The notes beneath the pieces are model-generated. The model was not told the origin of the DNA and ran no database searches. It saw nothing but the letters and a program-made list of their open reading frames with translations. From a virus, in the IMG/VR virus record IMGVR_UViG_3300006754_000063, positions 1 through 35,177 of that record: a DNA stretch of 35,177 nucleotides, one strand, 5' to 3'. This document shows positions 15,664 through 24,785 of this stretch, one piece after another; the stretch's first letter is position 1; the number at the start of each line of letters is the position of its first letter. The translations under genes and the position numbers were made by a program.

Positions 15664-18635
15664 TATTGATTAATCTCTTTGTTTTTGTCCTTCAATAGAG
15701 GAGGAATATTCCATAAAGTATTCCCATCGCCAGTTGCTCCATAATATCTAGTATCACAACGAATCAAACGAATGGGTCTAACCTTACAGGTTTCTTCTGT
15801 TCTTTTCTTTTTCTTGGTTATGAAATTGTTTGAAATTCCGTTTAGATCAAAATTCATACTCCAAGCAACGCTTCCGGCGACCATATCGTTTTCATTTGTG
15901 AACAAACCCTCATGGGGAAGTGTTGGGAACACATTTGTTAATATGTTTATATTATTTTCATCAAAAGAACCGGTCGATGACCAATGATAACCCCCCAAAG
16001 GAATACCATCATTTTTCATTAGTTCTATATTTAAGTTAAATCCGTGTGGATTATCATCATCCAATAAGCAATGTGCTGCTAAGAATGAAAGTTCATCATA
16101 ACTGGGGATATACCACCCTGAAACATTTTCTGGGTTTCCTGTTATTCCTTGTGAGTCAGATGTTAAACCATCATCTAATAGACGAGTGGCCCGAATTGCA
16201 GAGATATAATCTGAAGTTAATCCAGGACCAAAATCGGATGAGGAATATGAATACTCTCCTGTATATCCTTCATGGAGAATATTATCTGCTGAAACCATTC
16301 GAATTGAATTATAAAGACCCCAGTTTCTGTGCCACATACCATTTGCATTTTGGAGAGGTCGAGTTAGTAATTTTTCATATGGGTATTCACCGTTAGCGTG
16401 TGCTTTTTTCTTACTCGTAAAGGTATTAGAAACCACATCTTCCAACGAGAGGTGTCCTTGTTTATAATTGTACCAAAATCCCTCTTTATAATTTAAGAAT
16501 CTTTTATGATAATCAAGCGAAATATCATCATATTCACCATATTGGTTATATAATGGTCCCCAAGAACTTCCGTTGTTGTTCCAATAGAATTCTGTAGTAG
16601 CACCCGAAGATTCTGGGTATGTCACAACTTCACGGTCTCCCGTTATTGCAATAGGTTCCATCGAAACAATCATTAGATATGAATCTGGATTTGTTATGGT
16701 TTCCTGAGAGTATTCTGATTGGTCCAACGAGAATCCATAACCGTGATAATCGTGTTTATTAACATACAAACCACCACTGACCCCATTGCTCCCATTAAGG
16801 AGTGATCTATAATCGGTGTTTCTTCCACCAAACGCAGTGGCACCAAAACACATACTTTGACCGGGTTTAAACATTCCAACCACCATACCACCAGCATACA
16901 GATCGCCAGTCTGTAATGGTATTCCATCAACCAAAAACGAACATTCTTCTCGGCTTAAATTACCTTTGACGGAGGGACAACTAATATAATCACACGAAGA
17001 TCCAGCACCCGCAAACAAACCACCACCTTTCATGCAGTCTGTATATGAATAATTATCATAACAAATTTTATCTATACAACAACCTCCTGTTCCAGAAGAA
17101 CAGGGGGTTTCCTTGTTGCTCGTGTCCCACTTATAAAGGCCATAATCGTTGCTTTGACAAGGAGTGCCGGTTTCTCCAAAAAAGAATCCATGATCCATGC
17201 AAGTTTCTAATATTCCATTGACACAGTGTCCCAGACCATCACAACAATATCCCATTTTAATCTCGGTGAATTTACAATCCGTGTCTGTGCATTTAACCCC
17301 ATCGCCGTTATACACAGCAACATATTCATCCAACAAATCAAAATTTATACATTCGTTTGCTGTAATATTATCATAGCAAATGAATTTTTCTTGAGAACCA
17401 ACTTTTCGTATACAACAGGCTCCTCGACCATAGCAAATGTTTCCAGTATTTCCACTATTTCCTGTATATCCACATGTAGTTCCGGAACCATAAAAATACC
17501 CATCGCATAATGATTGTTCGATATGAATACAATCATCAATTCCTTGGCAGCATGCTCCAGTACTACCTAAATTACTAGCATTTGCCGAGACTGGTTTACA
17601 AGAGAATAAAGAATCTTCGTCGAATTCCCCGTTTCTATAAACGGGTATCCCATACCAAATGTTATTTTTTGAAAAGAAGTTTGTAATATCAATCCCACCA
17701 CTAAAACAAGGTTCCTTTTCAAACGGGAATATAACATTTTGACTAAATCCAACTTGAGACGATCCACTAACACCATCAGTAACCAACATAAATGTATTGG
17801 TTTGGGTCCGGAGATGTTCAGGAGGCGATTGTATATCAAAGAAACACGCTGCATACTTATCAGAAGCAGAAATGCCCCAACTCACAGAATTATCTAAGCC
17901 ACGAATATCAAAATATACATTATGATGATTTTTAATTTCTGATGGAAACAATTCTACATTTAATGCAGTCAACCCATCTATTGAATTTTCTCTGTCTTCA
18001 ACATAATAACCTTCTTCGTTTGTTGGATTCTTAGTTGTTCTTTCTTTATGGGAAAAATATTCTGCAAAATTTTTATTAACAAGAGTTAATGGTGTTCTTG
18101 TGTTTTCTTCTGATGGATTATATCTTGTTCGAGGAATTCCCGTAATTATTCCAGAAGAATTAACACCAATTATATTTCCAGTTTCTCCGCCCCCCGTTAC
18201 ATTAACATAACCAAAGGTTCCCCTATCGAAAATAATTTCAATCCCTTCTTCGTTTGTGTGGAGAGAGACATCACCCGATGAACCAAGTACCCTTAGTGTT
18301 AACGAATTTGTATCGACACTCTCTTTAAATAATGTAGCCCCGGCAACACCAGAAACATTTTCCCCAGCAACAAACAATTTAACTTCATTGTTGGGAGGAC
18401 CAACAATTTCATTATTGGTGGTCACACCAAAAGTAGTACCATCAGCATTTATGAATGTTGTTAATACTCTTTGGTTAGAATCTAAAGTTATTCCAACAAT
18501 TGAAGGACCGGTGGAACCAGTGGATCCAATATCAAATCCCATTATCCCTCCAGGACCAGTTGGTCCTGTTGGCCCTGTTGGTCCTGTTCGGCCTTTTTCT
18601 ATGTGGTAATAACTACTTCCATGGAATATAGGCAT
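15663..18635 (-). CDS. Collagen-like fibre protein with short Cys block and C-terminal DUF1566/Lcl-type domain
   Basis: 990 aa from ATG 18635 (MPIFHGSSYYHIEKGR). A TTG four codons upstream is possible, but the ATG start aligns the leader with MVYIGSS and MINGSS of its paralogues and leaves a 4-base gap after the previous stop. Collagen-like run at residues 15-44; globular module (about 45-155, LTTFINADGTTFGV, GATLFKESV, GSSGDVSLHTNEEGIEIIF); four to five Cys units (ACCQGIDDC, ACCIRKVGSQEKFIC, YCCDGLGHC, CCIDKICYDN) between about 360 and 555; a middle domain with many Tyr and Gly; and a DUF1566-like C-terminus from about residue 840 (GWYIPSYDELSFLAAH, GYHWSSTGSF, VAWSMNFDLNG, VRPIRLIRC). Probable trimeric adsorption fibre, first of three paralogues. 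Confidence 0.88.
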   Translation of the reverse strand: MPIFHGSSYYHIEKGRTGPTGPTGPTGPGGIMGFDIGSTGSTGPSIVGITLDSNQRVLTTFINADGTTFGVTTNNEIVGPPNNEVKLFVAGENVSGVAGATLFKESVDTNSLTLRVLGSSGDVSLHTNEEGIEIIFDRGTFGYVNVTGGGETGNIIGVNSSGIITGIPRTRYNPSEENTRTPLTLVNKNFAEYFSHKERTTKNPTNEEGYYVEDRENSIDGLTALNVELFPSEIKNHHNVYFDIRGLDNSVSWGISASDKYAACFFDIQSPPEHLRTQTNTFMLVTDGVSGSSQVGFSQNVIFPFEKEPCFSGGIDITNFFSKNNIWYGIPVYRNGEFDEDSLFSCKPVSANASNLGSTGACCQGIDDCIHIEQSLCDGYFYGSGTTCGYTGNSGNTGNICYGRGACCIRKVGSQEKFICYDNITANECINFDLLDEYVAVYNGDGVKCTDTDCKFTEIKMGYCCDGLGHCVNGILETCMDHGFFFGETGTPCQSNDYGLYKWDTSNKETPCSSGTGGCCIDKICYDNYSYTDCMKGGGLFAGAGSSCDYISCPSVKGNLSREECSFLVDGIPLQTGDLYAGGMVVGMFKPGQSMCFGATAFGGRNTDYRSLLNGSNGVSGGLYVNKHDYHGYGFSLDQSEYSQETITNPDSYLMIVSMEPIAITGDREVVTYPESSGATTEFYWNNNGSSWGPLYNQYGEYDDISLDYHKRFLNYKEGFWYNYKQGHLSLEDVVSNTFTSKKKAHANGEYPYEKLLTRPLQNANGMWHRNWGLYNSIRMVSADNILHEGYTGEYSYSSSDFGPGLTSDYISAIRATRLLDDGLTSDSQGITGNPENVSGWYIPSYDELSFLAAHCLLDDDNPHGFNLNIELMKNDGIPLGGYHWSSTGSFDENNINILTNVFPTLPHEGLFTNENDMVAGSVAWSMNFDLNGISNNFITKKKKRTEETCKVRPIRLIRCDTRYYGATGDGNTLWNIPPLLKDKNKEINQ
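16975..17560 (-). repeat. Cys-rich repeat block of the 990-aa fibre
   Basis: Four to five xCC units ending at GGGLFAGAGSSCDYISCPS. Same unit as in the 1943- and 1159-aa proteins, but the shortest of the three blocks. Confidence 0.82.
18504..18593 (-). repeat. Collagen-like Gly-X-Y region of the 990-aa protein
   Basis: Residues 15-44: Gly at 15, 18, 21, 24, 27, 30, 33, then 37, 40, 43 (one register slip), with GPT triplets and GST triplets. Confidence 0.9.
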
Positions 18636-18639
18636 AACA

Positions 18640-19875
18640 TTATCCAATCACTCTTGAATTTAAAAGAGCAACGTCATCTTTCAAGTTACTAATTTCAAGA
18701 GCAATATCGTCGATTGTTGGTGTTGTAGCAGAGGTATTTGTTGTTGATGCTGTTAAGATGTCTCTAACTTCTAATTCTTCTACAGAAACTTTACTAGGTA
18801 CATAGACTGCTTGTGTTGTCTTGATTCGTAGGAGGGGAACCATCTGAATGGATGTTGGAGAACCAAAAACATCAATTATACTATCGCTTGTTGATTTATA
18901 TTGGGGTGTGAAAAATTTGGTCATTCCGTTTGATTTTGCTTTAGATGTTGATTTATGAATTGTAATAAAAGAATTTGAACTGCTGAAATTGTCCTCAGTT
19001 GATTTCTTTTTAATTTCATATTTGTTATTAACCAAATCAACATTTTCAATTGTTCCTTGTGTTTTAGAAGTTCCTGTTCCTTGTGATATGTTTTTACTTT
19101 TGTGTGACAAATTAGCATTATATTCCGAAGTAAGTTCGACTTCTTCAATATAACCATATTTTGGTTTACCCGAAGAGTCTTTATATACAGAATATAACGA
19201 TTGATAAGTTGTAGTAGAAAGTTCATGAGAACTTCTTGCATCCACCCATGTGTCATTTTTAGAAGTAATTTCTTCAACCAGATCCGTTGGGACATAAATT
19301 AAACTTCCCACTGGAGGACTAGATAAGTCTTCTCCTGCTACCGCTCCGCCAACTTCATAACCGATATAATTTAAAACTACACCGTTATAGTCATCAATAC
19401 TAGTCCTGGAAAGGAGAGGCTTTGTAATCCATGTTTGGGTTGTTGGTGCAAGATTTTCTAGTTCGCCAGCAGTTATACCACTAAGGAAAAATACATCATT
19501 CCCGCCACCAAGCCCCCCAGTATTACCGTCCGCATCAGGCACATAATTAAATTGTTCTGAAGGATACACAATAAGTCCCGAAATAACCACGTTGGCATAA
19601 TTTATGTCGTCATCGACAGTTTCGATTATTCCAAAAACTTCAGAAGTCGCAGGAGAATCGGCTCTAGCCTTGGCAAATTTGTTTTCACTGACACTTCCGC
19701 TACGAACATCATAAAAGATAACATCACCACCCGTTACTCCGCCCAATGAAGAATCAAAACCACCAGAAAATCCACTCTCATTAATGGTAACAAACAACCG
19801 AGATCCCGAATTGATTTGTAAATCACGAACTAAGAGATTGGGGGTTATATTTGATGTGTTTGAACAACTATTCAT
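18640..19875 (-). CDS. Virion structural protein sharing a module with the adjacent tail fibre
   Basis: 411 aa, family not recognised. N-terminus MNSCSNTSNITPNLLVRDLQI. Residues about 50-177 form a module with FAKARADSPATSEVFGIIETV, VVISGLIVYPSEQ, DVFFLSGITAGEL, TQTWITKPLLSR and NGVVLNYIGYEVGG. The same order of motifs (ARA...A.GI...G, GxxFF, GYVSKPMM, GFVVQYRGVYL) is found in the 749-aa fibre. The middle is Ser/Thr/Lys-rich, and the C-terminal ~35 residues (TPTIDDIALEISNLKDDVALL) should form a short coiled coil, suggesting oligomerisation. GAGGAA precedes ATG 19875. Located between the tail fibre and the collagen-like fibres, it may be a connector or attachment protein; that is inference. 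Confidence 0.78.
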   Translation of the reverse strand: MNSCSNTSNITPNLLVRDLQINSGSRLFVTINESGFSGGFDSSLGGVTGGDVIFYDVRSGSVSENKFAKARADSPATSEVFGIIETVDDDINYANVVISGLIVYPSEQFNYVPDADGNTGGLGGGNDVFFLSGITAGELENLAPTTQTWITKPLLSRTSIDDYNGVVLNYIGYEVGGAVAGEDLSSPPVGSLIYVPTDLVEEITSKNDTWVDARSSHELSTTTYQSLYSVYKDSSGKPKYGYIEEVELTSEYNANLSHKSKNISQGTGTSKTQGTIENVDLVNNKYEIKKKSTEDNFSSSNSFITIHKSTSKAKSNGMTKFFTPQYKSTSDSIIDVFGSPTSIQMVPLLRIKTTQAVYVPSKVSVEELEVRDILTASTTNTSATTPTIDDIALEISNLKDDVALLNSRVIG

Positions 19876-19885
19876 TTAATTTTCC

Positions 19886-22135
19886 TCATAGGTTATCATT
19901 AAGATCAGCATCTGCAACGTAGTGGATTGAAATGTTATCTAAAAGAACGGCTCCGTTAACAACTGCAATTCTAGCACCCTTCTTGTTAACAGTATTTTCA
20001 ATACTATTAAGACCAACGGGGCTGACTCTAATTCTTTCATTAAATCCCTTAGAACCAGAAGTTAATCTAACGTCTTGACATGCGGTTCTATTAAAACCAT
20101 CTCCTGTCTGACCACTCTTTGGAGAGAACACAAGGAACGTTGGATCTTCTCTCATTTCTATAGGGAATCTGTGATAATAATCACCTGATTGTGTTATGGG
20201 GAAATCTATTACAGTATAGTCAGGCAGACACTCTGTTACCATAGTTTCCGACATATTCTGTTGATCTAATGAATAGGTTCTTTGATAATACCTACTACAT
20301 TTTTGCAGTTCATCGTGGAGATTTGTTGGCTCGAACGGAGTGGCAGAATAACCATATTCTATTTTTACCTGTGCTAAATCAATAACATTTTCATTGTTCG
20401 AAATATCAAACCCCAAAGCAACATAATGTGAATCACCACTTGGTGCTTTTGCAATTTCGGGTGCTTGGAACACTAAAGTATGCTTTGACCAGTTATTTGA
20501 TAATATAACACTGTCGTCTAAGGTATTTACTGTATAGTCGCTATTACCATCGTAATTTTGAGTCCATACAATTCCCAGCGTCGAACCAGAAACATCTGCT
20601 TTACCATAGAAAGATAATGTTAAATCATCATTCCTAATGGAAGTGACATCTTCTATTCTGTTTTCAATATAAACTTTATCGGAAGCAGTAGATCCTTCGA
20701 TTATATGTTGTGTTTGGACATAATAAGTCGGGTTTCCTTCGACTTCTGTTTGATTTGAAGCAAAGGACATTCTTTGGATACTAGCAGTTATTCCGGCTCC
20801 GCTGGTGACACCATCATTACGAACCCAACGGTCAGCAAAATATGTGCTTTCGGTTCCGGCATATTGAGATATTCCTATTCCTCTTTGCCAAACATCAAAC
20901 CCGCCGTTTATTAGGAGATTGTGGCCCCCACCGCCTCCACCACTAACGCCATTTGGGGATAGACTTTTAAATAGTGTTGACATTTCTCCGGGACGAGGAG
21001 CACCATCAGCCACCTGATTTAATATAACACCTACCTTTTCGCCGCCATTGTCCCAGACGTTAGCAAACGGTTTTGCTAGGTCTCCGGGTCGGTCGGATAC
21101 TAGTTCGCCATCCGACCCCAAGAACAAAAGACCTGTTTTAGTTGACGGGAAGGGATTTATATATCCGGTAACTGCTACTTCAATTATTTGACTTGTTAAT
21201 TGGCTTATAACAACACCAACTGCATCATGAGCAGTTTCAACCACACCGCCATCATCACTCGAACACCAGAACCAGTCATTATATGCACTTCTTCCATGTG
21301 TGTCGCCAGTAAAATCAATGCCTGGTTTATAGCCAACAATCTTACCGTTTGAAAATCCATGTCCACCGACCCCCAAATCAACCGGTGTACTGAGGTAATT
21401 ATATGCTGATGCAGAAGATCCACTAGATCCTGAGAGATATACACCCCTATATTGAACCACAAATCCGGCATCTGCACTCAAACCAACCATCATAGGTTTG
21501 GAAACATATCCCTCGATTGCGGGTTCTTCGGGAGTCATCATTCCCGCATCATTTCCGTCCACAAAGAAAATACAACCGGCACTAATTCCGCCCGTGGTGA
21601 CTATTGAGGAAAGATCATCGCCCTGTACTCGTCCGAACGGAGTTATTTGTAGATAATCGGTTGTTATTTCCGAAACAAGACCAATGGCTTCCGCATTGGT
21701 TTTTGTGTTTGCTCGGGATTTAAAAACGTATAAATTATCATAGCCAGAAGAAGATCCCATCCCGATAGGATTACCAAAAGAAAATCCAGCATGGGTCCAG
21801 CCGCTTGGTCCGGGAAAACTTCCGGATGCAGTAGAGCCATAAATTCGATAATTCATCGAAGATGTTTGACTATTTCCCATATCATAATCAAGAATGCCAT
21901 CAATCTTGACATTATCTAAAAATGTTATTCCGTTGGGCACTTCGTTGTTTAGCGAAAATGTGGCATCTCCAGAGGCATCAATAGACACATTAATACCATC
22001 CCCGGAAAGACCATCATAGACTCGAAGACGATTTAATTTTTCAATTATTTCATCGTTTTCTTTGGTTATCCAATCATAAAATGTATCCGCAGCAGCCAAT
22101 GGATTTATTTGGTAATCGTTATTTTCTACGCCCAT
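19886..22135 (-). CDS. Tail fibre-like protein (gp10-position / fibre) with NLLINGGFDVWQRG module
   Basis: 749 aa. N-terminus (about 10-40) DTFYDWITKENDEIIEKLNRLRVYDG is the virion-attachment pattern seen in structural proteins of T4-like marine phages. Two copies of the ARA...GI...G module follow (about 128-237 and 245-375; copy 2 has AHDAVGVVISQL, GLLFLGSDGEL and GGEKVGVIL). After a Gly-rich hinge (SGGGGGGHN, about 398-406) comes NLLINGGFDVWQRG...YFADRW, a beta-sandwich module common in phage tail fibres, ending with VKIEYGYSATPFEP and CSRYYQRTY (about 590-621), then a C-terminal tip. Likely host-surface binding. It has its own late promoter (TATAAATA) and AAGAGGAA ribosome site. Confidence 0.85.
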   Translation of the reverse strand: MGVENNDYQINPLAAADTFYDWITKENDEIIEKLNRLRVYDGLSGDGINVSIDASGDATFSLNNEVPNGITFLDNVKIDGILDYDMGNSQTSSMNYRIYGSTASGSFPGPSGWTHAGFSFGNPIGMGSSSGYDNLYVFKSRANTKTNAEAIGLVSEITTDYLQITPFGRVQGDDLSSIVTTGGISAGCIFFVDGNDAGMMTPEEPAIEGYVSKPMMVGLSADAGFVVQYRGVYLSGSSGSSASAYNYLSTPVDLGVGGHGFSNGKIVGYKPGIDFTGDTHGRSAYNDWFWCSSDDGGVVETAHDAVGVVISQLTSQIIEVAVTGYINPFPSTKTGLLFLGSDGELVSDRPGDLAKPFANVWDNGGEKVGVILNQVADGAPRPGEMSTLFKSLSPNGVSGGGGGGHNLLINGGFDVWQRGIGISQYAGTESTYFADRWVRNDGVTSGAGITASIQRMSFASNQTEVEGNPTYYVQTQHIIEGSTASDKVYIENRIEDVTSIRNDDLTLSFYGKADVSGSTLGIVWTQNYDGNSDYTVNTLDDSVILSNNWSKHTLVFQAPEIAKAPSGDSHYVALGFDISNNENVIDLAQVKIEYGYSATPFEPTNLHDELQKCSRYYQRTYSLDQQNMSETMVTECLPDYTVIDFPITQSGDYYHRFPIEMREDPTFLVFSPKSGQTGDGFNRTACQDVRLTSGSKGFNERIRVSPVGLNSIENTVNKKGARIAVVNGAVLLDNISIHYVADADLNDNL

Positions 22136-22158
22136 TTAGATTCCTCTTAATACTGTTA

Positions 22159-22166
22159 TATTTATA
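22159..22166 (-). promoter_or_regulatory. T4-type late promoter, TATAAATA
   Basis: Exact match to the T4 late consensus on the minus strand, in the 37-base gap between the 267-aa gene and the tail-fibre gene, 24 bases before ATG 22135. Implies a gp55-type late sigma factor with gp33/gp45-type co-activators elsewhere in the genome. Confidence 0.75.
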
Positions 22167-22172
22167 ATACCA

Positions 22173-22976
22173 TCACCACTTGTTTATTAATAAATTATTC
22201 ATATATCGAATTTCAGACCTATAACCAGAAAGAACTTTTATTATTGGACTAACTGTAGTGCCGCCCACCGCTCCATTATCTAAACTAGTTATACTTATTT
22301 TAATTCTATCGGCGGTGGCTGATGTTATACTGCTACCTTGTTCGGTTTGGTCTTCTAGTGTTTCGTCAATAGACGAATTTACATGAGAAACATTAACCGC
22401 AAATCCGACATAATATTCCCCACCAGTTTTTGGTAATCCGCCTTTAGTTATATCGTCATTTAAATGCATCCAAACTTTCAAACCTTTAAACCGGCCAAGT
22501 GGCGATTCTACCAAATACCAACCCTTTCTGCAAGTAACACTTATGCTGTTGGTTCCAATAACAACACTAACTAAATTAGTATTTGCATTTGAAGTTAGAG
22601 ATGGGTTATTAAATGGATAGAGAGGAGTAGTACCAGACCACCCAGGACCATGAACAACTAAACCGGTTCCATCATCTTGACCAATTCCAATTGTATCCTC
22701 GTGTATTAGACCATCAGATCCCCCATTATAATCACTATCCCACAACAGACCAGGACCACCCAACCAGTTATGTTGCATTTGGGTTGTTAGGGATGACATT
22801 CGATAAAAATGATCTTGAATTTCATTTACTTCAGCAGCCTGTAGTGGTTGTCCCGGCTTAAACGCAACCATCACATAATTATTAGCATTGCCAGTATTTT
22901 CATGTAAATTAACACGACTAAAATACGGTGATTGATCTAAGTAAAATGTATCAGGTCCAAATGGTTCGAATGACAT
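22173..22976 (-). CDS. Virion structural protein with FKPGQPLQAAEVNEIQ motif
   Basis: 267 aa, function not established. The N-terminal part (about 1-70) includes YVMVAFKPGQPLQAAEVNEIQDHF, a motif class (FxPGxxLQAxEhNxxQ) that recurs at the N-terminus of baseplate- or fibre-linked structural proteins of marine myophages. The rest is beta-rich (LVSVVIGTNSISVTCRKGWYL, YYVGFAVNVSHVNSS, SPIIKVLSGYRSEIRYMNNLLI). Size and position after gp8 match T4 gp9 (288 aa, the fibre-socket protein), but I see no direct sequence support for that identity. TAGGAG precedes ATG 22976. Confidence 0.78.
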   Translation of the reverse strand: MSFEPFGPDTFYLDQSPYFSRVNLHENTGNANNYVMVAFKPGQPLQAAEVNEIQDHFYRMSSLTTQMQHNWLGGPGLLWDSDYNGGSDGLIHEDTIGIGQDDGTGLVVHGPGWSGTTPLYPFNNPSLTSNANTNLVSVVIGTNSISVTCRKGWYLVESPLGRFKGLKVWMHLNDDITKGGLPKTGGEYYVGFAVNVSHVNSSIDETLEDQTEQGSSITSATADRIKISITSLDNGAVGGTTVSPIIKVLSGYRSEIRYMNNLLINKW

Positions 22977-22987
22977 AGTCTAAACTC

Positions 22988-24784
22988 CTAGCAGTACGAT
23001 TTAACAATTCTAAAGGTTAATAGTTGAGTGGGTTCTCCCACAGAAGGTAAAGATATGGAAGTGCTTGTTTTTGTATAAACCACACTTCCGCTTCCGGGAA
23101 CAACATCACTGAGATCACGACTAACTATACTATAATAAGTACCAGTATCAGATGAATTCACAAGACTTGACGCAGATGTTCTGTCGGATTCGGCTGTTGA
23201 AGGATTGATAAAAACTTCCAACTCTTTATTTGTGGGTGTAGTGTCATCCAGAGAAACAGATTGCATTTGACCTGCGGATACATTTTCATTATCCACAAAA
23301 CGAGCAAATTCTGCTTCTTCAAAACTGCTCATGTCTGTTGTTAATATTCTATATTTGTCTGTTGCTCTGTAGAATGTTGTTGCTTCTTTTTCTTGTTTAT
23401 CAGATCCTAATATTTTAGTATTATCAGATGATTTGAGTTCAATGTTTCTGGCTATTCCATAAAATTTAAAAGATTGTTGAGTTGTGCCAACATTATCGGA
23501 TATTTCAGAAGATCTAATTTGAATATTGTACATAATATTACAAGCACTTAATAGTTCTATAGGATTGACTGCTATTCCATCAACTTTATCAATATTAATT
23601 TCAATTCTGCTTTCAAAGCCCTGCGCACTAATAATTTGAATATCTTTATATCCTGATCCAGATGAAACGACTTCGATTCCATGAATTATGTTGGTTTTAT
23701 AAATGTCTTTATATGTTTTAAATCTTAAAACCGCCCCAGAGCCAGTGGAACTATCTATTTCTATTTCTGGGTTTGAATCATCAACAGTAAGATCCGAAAT
23801 GCTAAGATTCGCAGCATCAAAAAACACAGAGATAATTCGTCCATCGTTACCAGAAGATTCTGTTTCTGTTGCTGATTGAAATTTTTCATTGTTCTGTGAA
23901 GGGATGGTGGAAGAATTGATTTTTTCTACTTGGGTTTTAGTTTCTTTTGAACATGAGCATGGAGTATCCACACAAGACAAGCAACTATTAGTTCCCTCGG
24001 TGCTTTCAGTAAATAATGCTTCCATCCCCAAACGTCTTGAAATTTCGAGGCACTCATAGCATTTTATATTTGTTATTGTTTTATAAAGTTGACCGGGTTC
24101 ATAATATGCGTCTCCGACCGAATCATAAAAATAATTTTCATGGTAAAGACAACACGAACCACATGTAGTGCTGTTAGAGCCACACATTTCAGTTGCACTT
24201 GAGGAAAATGTTCCGGCCTTTGTTATTTCTGTAAATTCATCCAATGAAGGAACTGGTAACCATTTTCCGGTCAAAAATGATTGTAGTTTCCAGTCGATTT
24301 TATATAAAGGAAGCCACGAATACCCATCTGAGTATTTTTGAATACCTGTCGTGTGGGTTGGTTCGACACTAGACCCGCTTGTGTGTCTTAAATCGTAACG
24401 ATTGTGTTCGTTATCAGAAACACACATATAAACTATTCTGTTATTTTTATTATATGCATAAAAAGATTCAGCACCAGATTCTTGTCCAGCCGATCTGTAG
24501 GGATGATATGATGTTTCCCGAGACCAATCAATTCTAGGGATAACAAGTGCAATATCTTTCTTGTTTAATGTCTTATGAAAACAAATTGAATTTAAAACAT
24601 TAGCATCCTCGAAAAAGTTATTACCACCTATACTAGAATTTTTTCCAACGTTAATTGGATTTTGAACGCCACCCATAAAGAAAGTATAGAAATTAGGAAT
24701 GCCGTTCACATTGGTGCCAAAATTATTGTAAATCATTTTGGCATTCTGAACCCCAATTTGTCTGGAAAAATTATTTGAAGTCAT
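22988..24784 (-). CDS. 8: Baseplate wedge protein, gp8-like, with Cys-rich insertion
   Basis: 598 aa, much longer than T4 gp8 (334 aa). The N-terminal half has the gp8-like pattern of marine T4-like phages: FYTFFMGGVQNP, DIALVIPRIDWSRETSYHPY, SFYAYNKNNRIVYMCVSDN, then TTGIQKYSDGYSWLPLYKID and LTGKWLPVPSLDEF. An insertion at about residues 198-282 carries a Cys module (TTCGSCCLYHENY, CYECLEISRRLG, CLSCVDTPCSCSK) like those of the collagen-like fibres. The C-terminal half returns to a beta-rich pattern (NIIHGIEVVSSGSGYKDIQI) and ends in Ser/Thr-rich sequence. In T4, gp8 is a dimer in each baseplate wedge. It begins one base after the gp7-like stop, so translation is probably coupled. Confidence 0.86.
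   Translation of the reverse strand: MTSNNFSRQIGVQNAKMIYNNFGTNVNGIPNFYTFFMGGVQNPINVGKNSSIGGNNFFEDANVLNSICFHKTLNKKDIALVIPRIDWSRETSYHPYRSAGQESGAESFYAYNKNNRIVYMCVSDNEHNRYDLRHTSGSSVEPTHTTGIQKYSDGYSWLPLYKIDWKLQSFLTGKWLPVPSLDEFTEITKAGTFSSSATEMCGSNSTTCGSCCLYHENYFYDSVGDAYYEPGQLYKTITNIKCYECLEISRRLGMEALFTESTEGTNSCLSCVDTPCSCSKETKTQVEKINSSTIPSQNNEKFQSATETESSGNDGRIISVFFDAANLSISDLTVDDSNPEIEIDSSTGSGAVLRFKTYKDIYKTNIIHGIEVVSSGSGYKDIQIISAQGFESRIEINIDKVDGIAVNPIELLSACNIMYNIQIRSSEISDNVGTTQQSFKFYGIARNIELKSSDNTKILGSDKQEKEATTFYRATDKYRILTTDMSSFEEAEFARFVDNENVSAGQMQSVSLDDTTPTNKELEVFINPSTAESDRTSASSLVNSSDTGTYYSIVSRDLSDVVPGSGSVVYTKTSTSISLPSVGEPTQLLTFRIVKSYC
23940..24190 (-). repeat. Cys-rich module inserted in gp8-like wedge protein
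   Basis: At least ten Cys within about 85 residues, beginning CGSCCLYHENY and ending CSCSK. The SCCL opening and spacing resemble one unit of the fibre repeats. Typical gp8 has no such segment. Confidence 0.75.
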
Positions 24785-24785
24785 T

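Noticed and set aside
18635-18647. TTG start (18647) for the first collagen-like fibre
   Set aside because: The ATG at 18635 gives a leader matching the two paralogues (GSS then Gly-X-Y) and avoids overlap with the preceding gene.
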